Source of the DNA: Rhodococcus sp. 14-1411-2a | GTDB lineage: Bacteria > Actinomycetota > Actinomycetes > Mycobacteriales > Mycobacteriaceae | Assembly (NCBI RefSeq): GCF_002259485.1 | Contig: NZ_NPGA01000020.1 | Location: 186,001 to 250,000, forward strand | Length of the DNA: 64,000 nucleotides | Direction of reading: 5' to 3' | Shown: one piece after another, positions 17,713 through 31,119 of the stretch | Layout: each line of letters begins with the position of its first letter | Position numbering within the stretch: the stretch's first letter is position 1 | Program-made: the position numbers and the translations under genes | Notes under the pieces: generated by a model | Databases searched by the model: none | Seen by the model: only the letters and a program-made list of their open reading frames with translations | Told to the model about the DNA's origin: nothing

Positions 17713-17718
17713 TACAGT
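17713..17718 (+). promoter_or_regulatory. -10 element of the biliverdin-reductase-like gene
   Basis: TACAGT precedes the ATG at 17725 by six bases with no Shine-Dalgarno, as expected for a leaderless message. It lies between two divergent starts only 45 bases apart. Confidence 0.5.
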
Positions 17719-17724
17719 CGGGGC

Positions 17725-18138
17725 ATGGCCGCCATCCCCGCAGACGCGACTGCCCTCGCCGACGAAGCACTCGAGTTCCTTGCCGAGCGACACCTCGCCA
17801 CTCTGACGACACTGCGACCCGACGGAACCCCGCACGTCGTCGCCGTCGGCTTCACCTACGACGCCGAGGCCCGGTGTGCTCGGGTCATCACCAACGACGT
17901 GTCGCAGAAGGCGATCAACGCCGGCCGCGGTGCCTACGCCGCCGTCACTCAGATCGACGGTGCCCGCTGGCTGACGTTGGAAGGGCCCGCGTCGGTCCGA
18001 GACGACCGTGCATCGGTCGTCGATGCGGAGAACCGCTATGCGCAGCGCTACCGCGTACCCAGAGAGAACCCGACCCGAGTCGTCATCGAGATACAGGTGC
18101 AGCGTGTACTGGGTAGCCGTTCCCTGCTGAACCGCTAG
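17725..18138 (+). CDS. F420-dependent biliverdin reductase-like FDOR (Rv2074-like)
   Basis: This 137-residue split-barrel protein has [20 protein letters not shown] at the N-terminus, [21 protein letters not shown] in the middle and a C-terminal [14 protein letters not shown]. It closely resembles M. tuberculosis Rv2074, which was reported to reduce biliverdin with F420H2; Rv2074 also sits beside the cobL and SDR genes. The SQKAINAGR segment would contact the F420 phosphate. It is divergent from the SDR gene and overlaps the next gene, on the opposite strand, by four bases at the 3' ends. Confidence 0.85.
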   Translation: MAAIPADATALADEALEFLAERHLATLTTLRPDGTPHVVAVGFTYDAEARCARVITNDVSQKAINAGRGAYAAVTQIDGARWLTLEGPASVRDDRASVVDAENRYAQRYRVPRENPTRVVIEIQVQRVLGSRSLLNR

Positions 18139-18731
18139 CGCGTCGTCGGCTCCGTCGGCCACGGCAGAACCGTCAGGTCCGGCCACTCCGTCGTCCACCG
18201 GGCAGCCTTGGCCTCGTACACGTGTCGCATCGGCAGCCGTGGGTTCGGCCGCACTATTCCCCCGAACAGATCGTCGAATCCGTGCGGTGCGTACACGACA
18301 TCGGTTCCGCCCTGGTCGGTGGTCATGCCGAAGCAGCACGTGGTGGACACGAAATGATCGATCGCATCCTCGGTACTTCGGTACGGCGCGATCGGAGTGC
18401 CGAAATGCTGTTCGTACCACAGGTGTACGCGCGCCTCGTTGCGCACTTCGACGTCCACCCCGAGGTCGTCGAACACCGAGGCCGCGCGCTCGATGACCTC
18501 GTTCTCCGCGTCGTAGGACAGATCGGAGTCGTCGAAATAGAAGAAGTCGTAGTCCCGGATGCCGGCACACAGGTCCCGGCCGTCCAGGTGGTTCCAGACC
18601 GTCTGGAAGAGGCCACCTGCCGTCAGATACCACCCGGGAAGCCCGAGTTGCGGCGCGCGCCCCAGTATTTCGGCGACGGCCGGATTGGACCTGACGACCG
18701 AGACGAACTCGTCCTCGCCCGGACGCGTCAC
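18135..18731 (-). CDS. Nucleotidyltransferase-like family protein (NTP_transf_6/DUF925)
   Basis: This 198-residue protein has [21 protein letters not shown] and a following [17 protein letters not shown], which resemble the active-site G and D-x-D region of the NTP_transf_6 group. An [11 protein letters not shown] block and a TTCCFGMT block follow, in the usual order. The biochemical role of this family is not established; proteins with this fold can transfer nucleotides or have lost that function. The start is GTG at 18731, whose GTGA overlaps the stop of the upstream peptidase gene, so they are probably cotranscribed. Confidence 0.75.
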   Translation of the reverse strand: MTRPGEDEFVSVVRSNPAVAEILGRAPQLGLPGWYLTAGGLFQTVWNHLDGRDLCAGIRDYDFFYFDDSDLSYDAENEVIERAASVFDDLGVDVEVRNEARVHLWYEQHFGTPIAPYRSTEDAIDHFVSTTCCFGMTTDQGGTDVVYAPHGFDDLFGGIVRPNPRLPMRHVYEAKAARWTTEWPDLTVLPWPTEPTTR

Positions 18732-19870
18732 ACCGGCAGGACGGCCAGAGCGTGAGGCCTGAGGTTGACCGATTCGCACCCGTCTGCGGTGACCACGACG
18801 ATGTCCTCGATGCGTGCACCCCACTGCCCGCGGAAATAGATTCCCGGCTCGATGCTGAACGCCATCCCTTCGGTCAGCGTGATGTCGTTGCCCGCAACGA
18901 TGTACGGCTCCTCGTGCACCGACAGGCCGATCCCGTGACCGGTGCGGTGCAGGAACGCCTCGCCGAGACCGGCGTCGACCAGGACGTCGCGAGCCGCCGC
19001 ATCGATGGACTGCGCCGTGACACCGGGCACCACCGCGTCGACAGCCGCCTGCTGCGCCCGCTCGAGTACCGCGTACTGCTCGGCGATCTCCGCCGACGGT
19101 TCGCCGAGACTGTAGGTGCGGGTCGAGTCGGAGTTGTATCCCGGTGCGACGGGTCCGCCGATGTCGATCACCACGATGTCTCCTGTCTCGACGACTCGAT
19201 CGGATACCTCGTGGTGTGGATCGGCACCGTGGGGCCCGGAACCGACGATGATGAATTCCGGTGCAGTGTGGCCTTCTTCGACGATCGCGGCAGCGATGTC
19301 CGCGGCGATCTGCGCTTCCGTTCGGCCCACCCGAAGCCATTCGCCCATCCGGGCGTGCACGCGATCGATGGCATACCCGGCTCGCCGCAACGCGTCGATC
19401 TCGGCCGCATCCTTGACCATTCGGAGTTCGCGAAGCACGTCGGTGGCCAGAACCGGGATCGTGCCGAAGACACCCGCCAGCGGCACGAAATGCAGGGCGG
19501 GCATGGCGTCGGCAACGGCTGTTCTCGTTCCGCCGGGAACCGCTGCTGCCACCAGTGCGTACGGATCCACACCGTCGACCCAGTCGACGAGAGTCAGAGA
19601 CAGTTCCTGCGCTGCGGAGTCGCCCAGTGCGGCGAGCTCGAGCCGCGGAACGACGACCGTGGGGGTGCTACCGTCCGCCGGAACGACCAGCGCGATGAGC
19701 CGCTCGAACGAGCTGGCCTTCGACCCGATCAGGTACTGCAGATCCGGCCCCGGGGTGATCAGCAGGGCATCCAGGCCTGCATCCGACGTCAGGCGAGCCG
19801 CGCGGGCGAGCCTGGACGCATAGACATCGCTGGAGAAACGTGAGGAACTGACCGAAGAATCGACACTCAT
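18728..19870 (-). CDS. M24 family Xaa-Pro aminopeptidase (PepQ/PepE-like)
   Basis: This 380-residue protein has a creatinase-type N-terminal domain (about residues 20-150) and a C-terminal pita-bread peptidase domain. The metal ligands of the family are visible: the aspartates in [20 protein letters not shown], the histidine in [13 protein letters not shown], and glutamates in FSIEPGIYF and ARIEDIVVV. It should remove N-terminal residues preceding proline or cleave X-Pro dipeptides. The ATG at 19870 has TAGCCT six bases upstream (minus strand) and no Shine-Dalgarno. It is divergent from the exonuclease gene, whose predicted start is only 12 bases away. Confidence 0.9.
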   Translation of the reverse strand: MSVDSSVSSSRFSSDVYASRLARAARLTSDAGLDALLITPGPDLQYLIGSKASSFERLIALVVPADGSTPTVVVPRLELAALGDSAAQELSLTLVDWVDGVDPYALVAAAVPGGTRTAVADAMPALHFVPLAGVFGTIPVLATDVLRELRMVKDAAEIDALRRAGYAIDRVHARMGEWLRVGRTEAQIAADIAAAIVEEGHTAPEFIIVGSGPHGADPHHEVSDRVVETGDIVVIDIGGPVAPGYNSDSTRTYSLGEPSAEIAEQYAVLERAQQAAVDAVVPGVTAQSIDAAARDVLVDAGLGEAFLHRTGHGIGLSVHEEPYIVAGNDITLTEGMAFSIEPGIYFRGQWGARIEDIVVVTADGCESVNLRPHALAVLPV

Positions 19871-19882
19871 ACCTTCAGGCTA
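19870..19882. promoter_or_regulatory. Interleaved divergent -10 elements
   Basis: On the plus strand TACCTT (19870-19875) is seven bases before an ATG at 19883; on the minus strand TAGCCT (19882-19877) is six bases before the ATG at 19870. The two elements interleave within 13 bases, so the two promoters cannot easily be used at once if both start calls are right. Confidence 0.4.
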
Positions 19883-20875
19883 ATGCCGTACGGCAAGATG
19901 AGCGCCATGACCGCCCCCGGAAAGTCTCCGTTGCTGCTCCTCGACGGTGCGAGCCTGTGGTTCAGGGCTTACTACGCACTGCCCGAGTCGATTACGGCCC
20001 CAGACGGGCGACCCGTCAATGCCGTTCGCGGCTTCCTCGACATGATCTCGGCGTTGATCGCGCGCACCGAACCCGGCCGACTGGCCGTGTGTCTCGATCT
20101 GGACTGGCGGCCACAGTTCCGCGTCGACCTCGTGCCGTCCTACAAGGCGCACCGTGTGGCCGAGGGTGCCCCGGACGTCGCCGAGAGCGAAGAAGTTCCG
20201 GAAACGCTGACACCACAGGTGGACATGATCATGGATGTGCTCGCCGCGTTGGGGATCGCGACCGCAGGCGCAGACGGTCTCGAAGCCGACGACGTCCTGG
20301 GAACCCTGGCCGCGCGTGAGCGTCAGGACCCCGTGGTCGTGGTCAGTGGAGACCGAGACCTGCTTCAGGTTGCCGCCGACGAGCCGAACGAGGTGCGCGT
20401 TCTGTACGTGGGACGTGGGCTGGCCAAAGCCGAATTGTTCGATCCCGCACTGGTTTCCGAGCGCTACGGGGTGCCACTTCATCGAGCGGGTGCGGCGTAC
20501 GCGGAACTCGCCTTGCTGCGCGGCGATGCCTCGGACGGTCTGCCCGGAGTTAAGGGCATCGGGGAGAAGACAGCGTCGACGCTGATGATGCAGTACGAAT
20601 CCGTCGCTGCGTTGCGCGCTGCTGCACTCGACCCGGCATCGGACATGGCCAAGGGCATCCGGGCGAAGCTGGCCAATGCGAGCGACTACCTGGACGCGGC
20701 GCTGCCGGTTGTCCGAGTCGTCACCGACGCCGACGTCGTCCTGTCGAAGTCAGACGAGATTCCCGCCGAGCCCGCCGATGCCGATGCACTGAACTCGCTC
20801 GCCGAGACTCTCGGCATCGAGAACGCCGTGGCACGCCTCGTCGCCGCGATGGCGGCCACGGCGTCGACGACCTGA
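19883..20875 (+). CDS. 5'-3' exonuclease (Rv2090-like, PolA N-domain fold)
   Basis: This 330-residue flap/5'-nuclease has [18 protein letters not shown] at the N-terminus, [44 protein letters not shown] and [19 protein letters not shown]. The last is the helix-hairpin-helix that binds DNA. The acidic residues in these boxes hold the two metals. It lacks a polymerase domain and is a stand-alone nuclease of repair or RNA-primer removal. The start is ambiguous: ATG 19883 has TACCTT at a leaderless distance, but ATG 19907 (MTAPGKSP) also has a -10-like CAAGAT seven bases away and resembles the mycobacterial start. Confidence 0.9.
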   Translation: MPYGKMSAMTAPGKSPLLLLDGASLWFRAYYALPESITAPDGRPVNAVRGFLDMISALIARTEPGRLAVCLDLDWRPQFRVDLVPSYKAHRVAEGAPDVAESEEVPETLTPQVDMIMDVLAALGIATAGADGLEADDVLGTLAARERQDPVVVVSGDRDLLQVAADEPNEVRVLYVGRGLAKAELFDPALVSERYGVPLHRAGAAYAELALLRGDASDGLPGVKGIGEKTASTLMMQYESVAALRAAALDPASDMAKGIRAKLANASDYLDAALPVVRVVTDADVVLSKSDEIPAEPADADALNSLAETLGIENAVARLVAAMAATASTT

Positions 20876-20894
20876 TCGTGCGACCTGAGCGGGT

Positions 20895-24675
<3,781 letters not shown>

Positions 24676-24682
24676 GCTTTCG

Positions 24683-24688
24683 ACCCTA
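24683..24688 (-). promoter_or_regulatory. -10 element of helY
   Basis: On the minus strand TAGGGT precedes the helY ATG by seven bases, inside the 27-base gap after tatC. This would allow helY to be transcribed without a 5' leader, independently of the upstream genes. Confidence 0.5.
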
Positions 24689-24702
24689 CGGGCCGGTCGA
24701 TG

Positions 24703-25674
24703 TCAGATCGTGTCGTCGTACTGCGCCTGTACTCGGGTCGCGGTACCGAGACCGCTGGACGGCGGTGTCGGAGCGACAGCATCCGGTGATTCGATCGAAC
24801 TTGCGCCGTCGATGCGCGTTGCTTCGTCATCTGACACATCACCCCATTCGTCTCTTCTCTTGCGCAACTTACGCTTGTCGTGAATTCGCGCAATCTGCAC
24901 TGCCATCTCGAAGAGCACCGTCAACGCCAAGGCCAAGGCCAGCATGGAGAACGGGTCCTGGCCAGGAGTTGCGATGGCCGCGAAGACGAACAATCCGAAG
25001 ATGAGACCTCGACGCCACGCCTTGAGTCGCTCGTAGGTGAGTACGCCGACGAAATTCAAGGCAACGACCAGCAACGGAATCTCGAAGCTGACGCCGAAGA
25101 TGATGAGGAGGTTGATCAGGAATCCGAAGTACTGATCACCGCTCAGCGCGGTGATCTGCACGTTGTCGCCGATGGAGAGCAGGAAGTGCAGGCCTTTGGC
25201 GACCACGAAGTAGGCCAGGACGGCTCCGGCGACGAACAGCGCAGCCGCTCCGGAGACGAACGAGACCGCATGTCGCCGTTCGTTGGCGTACAGACCCGGG
25301 GTGATGAAAGCCCAGATCTGGTACAGCCAGATGGGGCAGGCCAGTACGACACCGGCGGTGAACGCGACCTTGAATCGCAAAAGGAACTGATCGAACGGTC
25401 CGGTGGCGAGCAGACGACACTGATCGTCGTTGCTCAGATTCGCGCGCAGACTCGGGTCGAGCGTGCAGTAGGGACCGCGTAGGAGGTCGCCGAGGCTCTC
25501 GACGCCGAAGATGGTGTGCGAGTACCAGAAGAACCCGAAGGCAGTCGTCACTGCGACTGCTACCAGCGACCACAGGAGCCGGGTTCGCAGCTCGTACAGA
25601 TGATCGACCAACGACATGGTGCCGTCGGGATTGATTCGGCGCTTGCTTCGCCGCGGATCGAACGGAATGCGCAT
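24703..25674 (-). CDS. tatC: Twin-arginine translocase subunit TatC
   Basis: This 323-residue integral membrane protein is the receptor for twin-arginine signal peptides. The N-terminal [14 protein letters not shown] segment with the conserved glutamate, and six hydrophobic helices, are present. [20 protein letters not shown] spacing appears in the segment [20 protein letters not shown], and the FGVSFEIPL motif comes before helix 5. A long polar C-terminal tail (about residues 250-323) is common in actinobacteria. It lies downstream of tatA, separated by a strong hairpin. Confidence 0.96.
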   Translation of the reverse strand: MRIPFDPRRSKRRINPDGTMSLVDHLYELRTRLLWSLVAVAVTTAFGFFWYSHTIFGVESLGDLLRGPYCTLDPSLRANLSNDDQCRLLATGPFDQFLLRFKVAFTAGVVLACPIWLYQIWAFITPGLYANERRHAVSFVSGAAALFVAGAVLAYFVVAKGLHFLLSIGDNVQITALSGDQYFGFLINLLIIFGVSFEIPLLVVALNFVGVLTYERLKAWRRGLIFGLFVFAAIATPGQDPFSMLALALALTVLFEMAVQIARIHDKRKLRKRRDEWGDVSDDEATRIDGASSIESPDAVAPTPPSSGLGTATRVQAQYDDTI

Positions 25675-25737
25675 GGTGTTCTACGGTCAGCCTTCGTCGG
25701 TCGGACGACAGCGAGAAGCCGTCACCGACAGCAGTGA

Positions 25738-25766
25738 ACCTTCGGTGCCGAACTGGCACCGAAGGT
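25738..25766. terminator. Hairpin between tatA and tatC
   Basis: A perfect 12-base inverted repeat (ACCTTCGGTGCC and its complement) surrounds a five-base loop, 20 bases after the tatA stop. On the minus strand it would act as a terminator or attenuator that lowers tatC relative to tatA. There is no long T tract, as is usual in this group. Confidence 0.65.
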
Positions 25767-25785
25767 GTGCTGAGCGGCCGTGCGC

Positions 25786-26052
25786 TCAGGCAGACTTCGC
25801 GTCGTGCTGGGTCTCGGTGTTCGGCTGCGCGACCGGGGCGGGCGAGGGCAGCTGAGCGGGAGCGACGGGCTGCTGAGCGGGAGCGGTGTCGGTGTCGGAC
25901 TTGCCGTCGTTCTGCATCTCCTTCACCTCGCTCTTGAAGATGCGCAACGACCGGCCGAGTCCGCGAGCAGCCTCGGGCAGCTTCTTGGAACCGAACAGAA
26001 TGATGACGACCACCGCAACGATGGCCCAGTGCCAGGGACTGGTGAATCCCAT
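25786..26052 (-). CDS. tatA: Twin-arginine translocase subunit TatA
   Basis: This 88-residue protein has an N-terminal membrane helix ([20 protein letters not shown]) followed by the hinge [21 protein letters not shown], the amphipathic helix typical of TatA. The charged, proline-rich tail is unconserved, as expected. It forms the protein-conducting part of the Tat system with TatC. The ATG at 26052 has an AGGAGG ribosome site. It follows pafC by 86 bases. Confidence 0.95.
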   Translation of the reverse strand: MGFTSPWHWAIVAVVVIILFGSKKLPEAARGLGRSLRIFKSEVKEMQNDGKSDTDTAPAQQPVAPAQLPSPAPVAQPNTETQHDAKSA

Positions 26053-26138
26053 GTGAACCTCCTACAGATCAGATGAATCGAGCGTACCCGACCACGGGTG
26101 CCGACTTCGGCAGCGGCGGGTCCGGGTTTGCCAGGTGT

Positions 26139-27134
26139 TCATGTGGCGACGGGACCGTCTGCGCTGGTCGCGTCGAACTCTGCGTACGCGTCCAGGGCCG
26201 AACGTGCTCGGTCGCGGACGGAGTTCACCAAGGATTCAGGTGCCAGTACCGTGACTCCGCCGCCGAAGCCCAACGTCAACCGTGTCATCCACTGCAGCGT
26301 GGCGAATCGCATCGTGACCACGATCGACCCGTCCGCATCCGCCGCGACCTGTGTCATCGGGTAGTAGTCCAGGATCCAGGTGAATGCAGGTGAGACCTTC
26401 AGCCGCGCCTGCGACAGCGAGGGATCGTCGTTGAAGATCTCGAAGGCGTCCTCGTCCTGCACCGATTCCGGCGGCGCGGACGGTTCGTCGAGTTCGGTTG
26501 CCGAGTCGATGCGGTCGAACCGGAACAGCCGAACACCCTCGGCGCTTCGGCACCACGCCTGGACATAGCTGTTGTCGTCGACGACCACCGTCCTGATCGG
26601 GTCCACGGTCCGCTCGGTCAGGACGTCCCGCGACGCGGAGTAATACGTCAGTTCCAGAGCGTGCCGGTGCCGCAATGCGGATCGGACGGTGGCAGGGACC
26701 GGTCCCTCCTCCGTATCCGTGCCGTCGTGATCGGACGAGAGTGGCACGTTGGCCGCCGCCGATCCTGCCGCGGTCTCGATCTTCGCGATCGCGCGCTGAG
26801 CGGCGGACGGGTCGACCATCCCTGGCATCGACGTCAGAGATCGAAGTGCAACCAGCAGGGCCGTCGCCTCGGTCGACGTCAGGCGCAGCGGTCGATCGAT
26901 GCCGGCCGAGAACGTCACGTCGATGCTCTCCTCGGAGAACGACAGATCGATGAGATCACCCGGGCCGTAGCCGGGTAGACCGCACATCCAGAGCTGATTG
27001 AGATCGGCCATCAGCGTCGCCGTCGACACCCCCAGCTCCTGGGCGGCCTCCTCGGCGCTCAACCCGGGATTGGCCATGAAGAACGGCACCATGTTGAGCA
27101 ACCTGGCCAGCCGAACCGACAGTCGCGCGCTCAT
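26139..27134 (-). CDS. pafC: WYL-domain regulator PafC
   Basis: This 331-residue protein has an N-terminal winged-helix region with LSAEEAAQELGVSTATLMADL, then a WYL domain (about residues 130-240, with ALELTYYSASRDVLTERTV and SYVQAWCRSAEGVRLFRFDRI) and a C-terminal WCX extension. PafB and PafC form the heterodimer that activates the RecA-independent DNA-damage response in mycobacteria; the WYL domains are thought to sense single-stranded DNA. The ATG at 27134 overlaps the pafB stop (ATGA). Known for M. smegmatis; here inferred from order and sequence. Confidence 0.93.
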   Translation of the reverse strand: MSARLSVRLARLLNMVPFFMANPGLSAEEAAQELGVSTATLMADLNQLWMCGLPGYGPGDLIDLSFSEESIDVTFSAGIDRPLRLTSTEATALLVALRSLTSMPGMVDPSAAQRAIAKIETAAGSAAANVPLSSDHDGTDTEEGPVPATVRSALRHRHALELTYYSASRDVLTERTVDPIRTVVVDDNSYVQAWCRSAEGVRLFRFDRIDSATELDEPSAPPESVQDEDAFEIFNDDPSLSQARLKVSPAFTWILDYYPMTQVAADADGSIVVTMRFATLQWMTRLTLGFGGGVTVLAPESLVNSVRDRARSALDAYAEFDATSADGPVAT

Positions 27135-28123
27135 CGCTCGTTCTCCACATCGGCCGCTGTCCGCAGTGTCGAGATCACGTCGGCGCGCAGTTCGGCGGGT
27201 TCGAGTACCACCGCATCCGCGCCGTGACCTGCTATCAACCGCGAGATCCAGTCCCAGGACCGCACGGGAACCTCCACGACGGTGCCGCTGCGGGCACCGA
27301 GACTCTGCACACCCACCACCGTTCCCATCCTGCGTAGTTCCAGCGCCTTGCCGTCGTGCAGCCATACCCGGGCCGTGCCCGAGACCGAGGACGTGCCCGC
27401 CACTCGGCGGACGATGTCCTGCAGGTCGATGCCGTCGGGCTTGCGCACGCTCTGCGCGGTGCCGAACGGTTTGACGTCGTCGCCGATTCGGGAGAGGCGG
27501 AACGTGCGGGTGTCGTTGCGATCCACGTCGTGTCCCACCAGATACCAGCGGCCGCGAAACGTCACGACACCCCACGGCTGGACGGTTCTGGTGGTGAACG
27601 GCTCGGTCAGCGAGGGTCGGTGTTGGAAACGTACCGATCTACCGTCGTCGATCGCGGCCAGCAAGGCACCCAGCGCAGGTTCCGAGCCCCGGGTGCGTGC
27701 GGGAACCGCGGTCACCGCCGCAGCGGACTCGCTCTGGTCGACCTGGATTCCCGCCGCTCGAAGTTTGAGCAGCGCGCTCTGCGCCGCGGAGGTGAGCTCC
27801 GGTGATTCCCACAGTTTGACGGCGACCGCGACGGCGGCCGATTCCGCGCTGGTGAGGTCGATGTCGGGCAGTTCGTACGCGTCGCGGTTGATGCGATAGC
27901 CCTCGACGCCCCCGAACCTGGTGGCAGTGCCGGTCTCCAACGGGACTCCGAGGTCACGCAGTTCGTTCTTGTCCCGCTCGAACATCCGGCTGAACGCCTC
28001 GTGGCTGGTGGAGTCGTCGTACCCGGCAACGCTCTCGCGGATCCACTCCGCGGTCAGGAACTGACGTGTCGACAACAGACAGATGACCAGGTTCATCAGG
28101 CGTTCGACTTTGGTGGTGGCCAC
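27131..28123 (-). CDS. pafB: WYL-domain regulator PafB
   Basis: This 330-residue partner of PafC has an N-terminal MATTKVERLMNLVICLLSTR with a winged helix, a WYL domain (about residues 155-230, with SVRFQHRPSLTEPFTTRTV and RGRWYLVGHDVDRNDTRTFR), and a C-terminal WCX-like part. It has the same domain order as PafC, as expected for the tandem duplication. The gap to pafA is 69 bases. The stop overlaps the pafC start, so the two subunits are likely made in equal amounts. Confidence 0.94.
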   Translation of the reverse strand: MATTKVERLMNLVICLLSTRQFLTAEWIRESVAGYDDSTSHEAFSRMFERDKNELRDLGVPLETGTATRFGGVEGYRINRDAYELPDIDLTSAESAAVAVAVKLWESPELTSAAQSALLKLRAAGIQVDQSESAAAVTAVPARTRGSEPALGALLAAIDDGRSVRFQHRPSLTEPFTTRTVQPWGVVTFRGRWYLVGHDVDRNDTRTFRLSRIGDDVKPFGTAQSVRKPDGIDLQDIVRRVAGTSSVSGTARVWLHDGKALELRRMGTVVGVQSLGARSGTVVEVPVRSWDWISRLIAGHGADAVVLEPAELRADVISTLRTAADVENER

Positions 28124-28192
28124 GACAGTCGAGCCTAGTTGCTCATCGGAGGACCGAGCGGTAGCGACCCGAGCTACCGGAGGTCCACCTGG

Positions 28193-29551
28193 CTACATCG
28201 ACGCGATCAACCGCTCGACCCGCTCGTCGACCGAGCGGAACGGGTCCTTGCAGAGCACGGTTCGCTGAGCCTGATCGTTGAGCTTGAGGTGCACCCAGTC
28301 GACCGTGAAGTCGCGACCTGCCTCCTGGGCGGCCGTGATGAATTCTCCGCGCAGCTTGGCTCGGGTGGTCTGAGGCGGTAGATCGACGGCCTCGTCGATC
28401 TGCTCGTCCTCGGTGACTCTCTTCGCAAGACCCTTGCGCTGCAACAGGTCGAAGACCCCCCGGCCACGCTTGATGTCGTGGTACGCCAGGTCCAACTGTG
28501 CGATCTTGGGATCGGACAGCTCCATCGAGTACCGGTCCTGGTAACGCTGGAACAGCTTGCGCTTGATGACCCAGTCGATCTCGGTGTCGACCTTCGCGAA
28601 ATCCTGTGTCTCGATGGCGTCGAGCGTGCGTCCCCACAGATCGACGACCTGCTCCACCTGAGTGTTCGGCTCGCGTGTCTTGAGATGCTCGACGGCTCGC
28701 GCGTAGTACTCACGCTGAATGTCGAGGGCGCTGGCCTGTCGTCCGCCGGCGAGTCGAACGGGACGGCGTCCGGTGAGATCGTGGCTGACCTCCCGAATGG
28801 CGCGAATCGGATTGTCCAGTGCGAAGTCTCGGAAGGACACTCCCGCTTCGATCATCTCGAGAACGAGGGCCGCCGTTCCGACCTTGAGCATCGTCGAGGT
28901 CTCGGCCATGTTGGAGTCGCCCACGATGACGTGCAGCCGGCGGTACTTCTCGGCGTCGGCGTGCGGCTCGTCGCGAGTGTTGATGATCGGCCGCGAACGA
29001 GTGGTGGCCGAGGAGACGCCCTCCCAGATGTGCTCGGCGCGCTGCGACAGGCAGAACGTCGCAGCCTTCGGCGTCTGCAGTACCTTGCCTGCGCCGCAGA
29101 TCAATTGACGCGTGACCAGGAACGGCAGCAGAACGTCCGAGATTCGGGAGAACTCCCCCGCTCGCTGGACCAGGAAGTTCTCGTGGCAGCCGTACGAGTT
29201 GCCGGCCGAGTCGGTGTTGTTCTTGAACAGGTAGATATCGCCGCCGATGCCCTCCTCTGCCAGGCGCTGCTCGGCATCGATCAGCAGGTCTTCCAGTACC
29301 CGTTCGCCGGCGCGGTCGTGGGTGACCAACTGCAGCAGACTGTCGCACTCGGCGGTGGCGTACTCGGGGTGCGAGCCCACATCGAGGTACAGGCGGGCAC
29401 CGTTGCGAAGGAACACATTCGAGCTGCGACCCCACGAGACGACTCGGCGGAACAGATAGCGAGCCACTTCGTCCGGACTCAGGCGTCGATGTCCGTGGAA
29501 AGTACATGTGACACCGAACTCTGTCTCGATGCCCATAATTCGTCGCTGCAC
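28193..29551 (-). CDS. pafA: Pup-protein ligase PafA
   Basis: This 452-residue enzyme attaches the C-terminal glutamate of Pup to lysines of target proteins using ATP. The N-terminal [20 protein letters not shown] and the [20 protein letters not shown] box, which carries the catalytic aspartate, are intact, and [20 protein letters not shown] matches the nucleotide-binding sheet. The C-terminal [20 protein letters not shown] also matches. The length equals that of M. tuberculosis PafA. The GTG at 29551 has TAGTGT six bases upstream on the minus strand. It is divergent from the PAP2-kinase gene. Confidence 0.97.
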   Translation of the reverse strand: MQRRIMGIETEFGVTCTFHGHRRLSPDEVARYLFRRVVSWGRSSNVFLRNGARLYLDVGSHPEYATAECDSLLQLVTHDRAGERVLEDLLIDAEQRLAEEGIGGDIYLFKNNTDSAGNSYGCHENFLVQRAGEFSRISDVLLPFLVTRQLICGAGKVLQTPKAATFCLSQRAEHIWEGVSSATTRSRPIINTRDEPHADAEKYRRLHVIVGDSNMAETSTMLKVGTAALVLEMIEAGVSFRDFALDNPIRAIREVSHDLTGRRPVRLAGGRQASALDIQREYYARAVEHLKTREPNTQVEQVVDLWGRTLDAIETQDFAKVDTEIDWVIKRKLFQRYQDRYSMELSDPKIAQLDLAYHDIKRGRGVFDLLQRKGLAKRVTEDEQIDEAVDLPPQTTRAKLRGEFITAAQEAGRDFTVDWVHLKLNDQAQRTVLCKDPFRSVDERVERLIASM

Positions 29552-29557
29552 ACTTCG

Positions 29558-29563
29558 ACACTA
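29558..29563 (-). promoter_or_regulatory. -10 element of pafA (leaderless)
   Basis: On the minus strand TAGTGT is six bases before the pafA GTG at 29551, with no Shine-Dalgarno. It is the likely start of the pafA-pafB-pafC transcript. Confidence 0.5.
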
Positions 29564-29636
29564 CAACGCAACCCTCGAAACGATGTGTCGGAGCGCCCCG
29601 ATGTCGTCTGTCGGTGAGGATGTCGTCGCACGTGCT

Positions 29637-29642
29637 TAGGCT
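29637..29642 (+). promoter_or_regulatory. -10 element of the PAP2-kinase gene
   Basis: TAGGCT is followed by seven bases and the ATG at 29650 with no Shine-Dalgarno. It supports that ATG over the upstream in-frame one at 29614. Confidence 0.5.
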
Positions 29643-29649
29643 GGGCGTC

Positions 29650-31119
29650 ATGACTTCCACGCGCACCTCGATCTCGACGGCCGTTCACGCGTGGGATCTG
29701 TCCCTGGTGGCACGAAGTGCCGCTCTGCGGCAGAGCCGGGCGGACGGCGGCCTGCGCGCGCTGAGCAACGCCGCCGATCACGGTCGTCTGTGGCTCGGTG
29801 CGGCTGCGCTTCTCGTGGCTGCAGGTGGCCCGGCCCGACGCGGGGGCGTTCGGGGTCTCGTCGCTCTGGCAGGTGCGAGCTCGGTCGCGAACGGCCTGCT
29901 CAAACCGTTGTTTCCGCGAACTCGTCCGGATTCCGAGTCGGTTCCCGTCCTGCGTCAGGTGCTGGCTCCACCGGTGTCGTCGTCGTTCCCCTCCGGTCAT
30001 TCGGCGTCGGCGGCTGCGTTCGTCACGGCGGTGGCAATCGAATCCCCGGTAGCGGGTGTGCTGCTGGCGCCCGTTGCGGCTGCGGTGTGTTACTCGCGGG
30101 TCCACGTCGGGGTGCACTGGCCGACAGACGTCATCGCCGGTGCCGCTCTCGGCTCGGCCATCGCGTTGTCCACCCGTCGCTGGTGGGCCGTGCGGTCGGG
30201 CAAGCCCGCCGATCTGGGCTCGCCGGTCGACGTCGAGCCGCTGCCGGGCGGCCGGGGGCTGCTGGTGCTCGTCAATCCGGGTTCGGGCGACGACTCGGAA
30301 GCCGTGCTCGACTCGATCCGTCGAGCACTTCCCGACGCAGATCTGTTCGTCCCCGATCCCGACCGGGACTTCAACGAGCAACTCGAGCAGCGAATTCGGA
30401 GCACCTCCCCGCGTGCGCTCGGTGTCTGCGGCGGCGACGGAACAGTGGTCAGCGTCGCCGCGTCGGCGGTACGCAACGGGTTGCCGCTCGCAGCATTTCC
30501 GGGCGGCACCCTCAACCACTTCGCTCGCGACACCGGGCTGACCGTCGTGGAGGACACCGCTGCCGCTGTGGAAGCGGGCACCGCGGAACTGGTCGACATC
30601 GCCGAGGTGTCCGTCGACGGCCGCAGCGTGTCGTTCGTCAACACCGCTACTTTCGGTGGCTACCCCGACTCGGTGCGGCTGCGTCAGAAGTTGCAGCGCC
30701 GAATCGGCAAATGGCCGGCCGCCGCCATTGCGATGACGAGGGTGCTGGCGGCTGCGGAACCACTGAACATCGGGCTCGACGGCACCAGGCATTCGGTCTG
30801 GATGCTGTTCGTGGGCAACGGCAACTACGTACCGGCAGATCAAGTTCCTATGTCTCGCAGCAGCATTCACACCGGAACCCTCGATGTCAGGTTTCTACCG
30901 TCGGAGCCGAAGGCATCGAGAACCAGACTGCTGTGGGCAACGTTGACCGGCACCCTCGGCTCGTCACCCGCCTACGTCCGTCGAGCGGTGAAGAAACTGA
31001 CCGTCGAGGTGGAGGGCACCCCGGTTGCGCTGGCGGCCGACGGCGAAGTGGTGGGCGACGGAACGTGGTTCGAGTTCACCAGTGACGAGAACGGTCTCGC
31101 GCTCTATCGGAAGCGATAG
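29650..31119 (+). CDS. PAP2 phosphatase / diacylglycerol kinase fusion
   Basis: This 489-residue fusion joins an N-terminal PAP2 domain (about residues 60-175) with a C-terminal diacylglycerol-kinase-type catalytic domain (about 195-489). The PAP2 motifs are KPLFPRTRPD, SSFPSGHSASAAAFV and RVHVGVHWPTDVIAG. The kinase motifs are LVLVNPGSGDDSEAV, the GVCGGDGTVVSVAASA nucleotide loop and FPGGTLNHFARD. The two activities could interconvert lipid phosphates. The hydrophobic first part is membrane-bound. In this region M. tuberculosis has other genes, so the protein interrupts the pup-paf locus. The start is set by TAGGCT upstream. Confidence 0.9.
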   Translation: MTSTRTSISTAVHAWDLSLVARSAALRQSRADGGLRALSNAADHGRLWLGAAALLVAAGGPARRGGVRGLVALAGASSVANGLLKPLFPRTRPDSESVPVLRQVLAPPVSSSFPSGHSASAAAFVTAVAIESPVAGVLLAPVAAAVCYSRVHVGVHWPTDVIAGAALGSAIALSTRRWWAVRSGKPADLGSPVDVEPLPGGRGLLVLVNPGSGDDSEAVLDSIRRALPDADLFVPDPDRDFNEQLEQRIRSTSPRALGVCGGDGTVVSVAASAVRNGLPLAAFPGGTLNHFARDTGLTVVEDTAAAVEAGTAELVDIAEVSVDGRSVSFVNTATFGGYPDSVRLRQKLQRRIGKWPAAAIAMTRVLAAAEPLNIGLDGTRHSVWMLFVGNGNYVPADQVPMSRSSIHTGTLDVRFLPSEPKASRTRLLWATLTGTLGSSPAYVRRAVKKLTVEVEGTPVALAADGEVVGDGTWFEFTSDENGLALYRKR

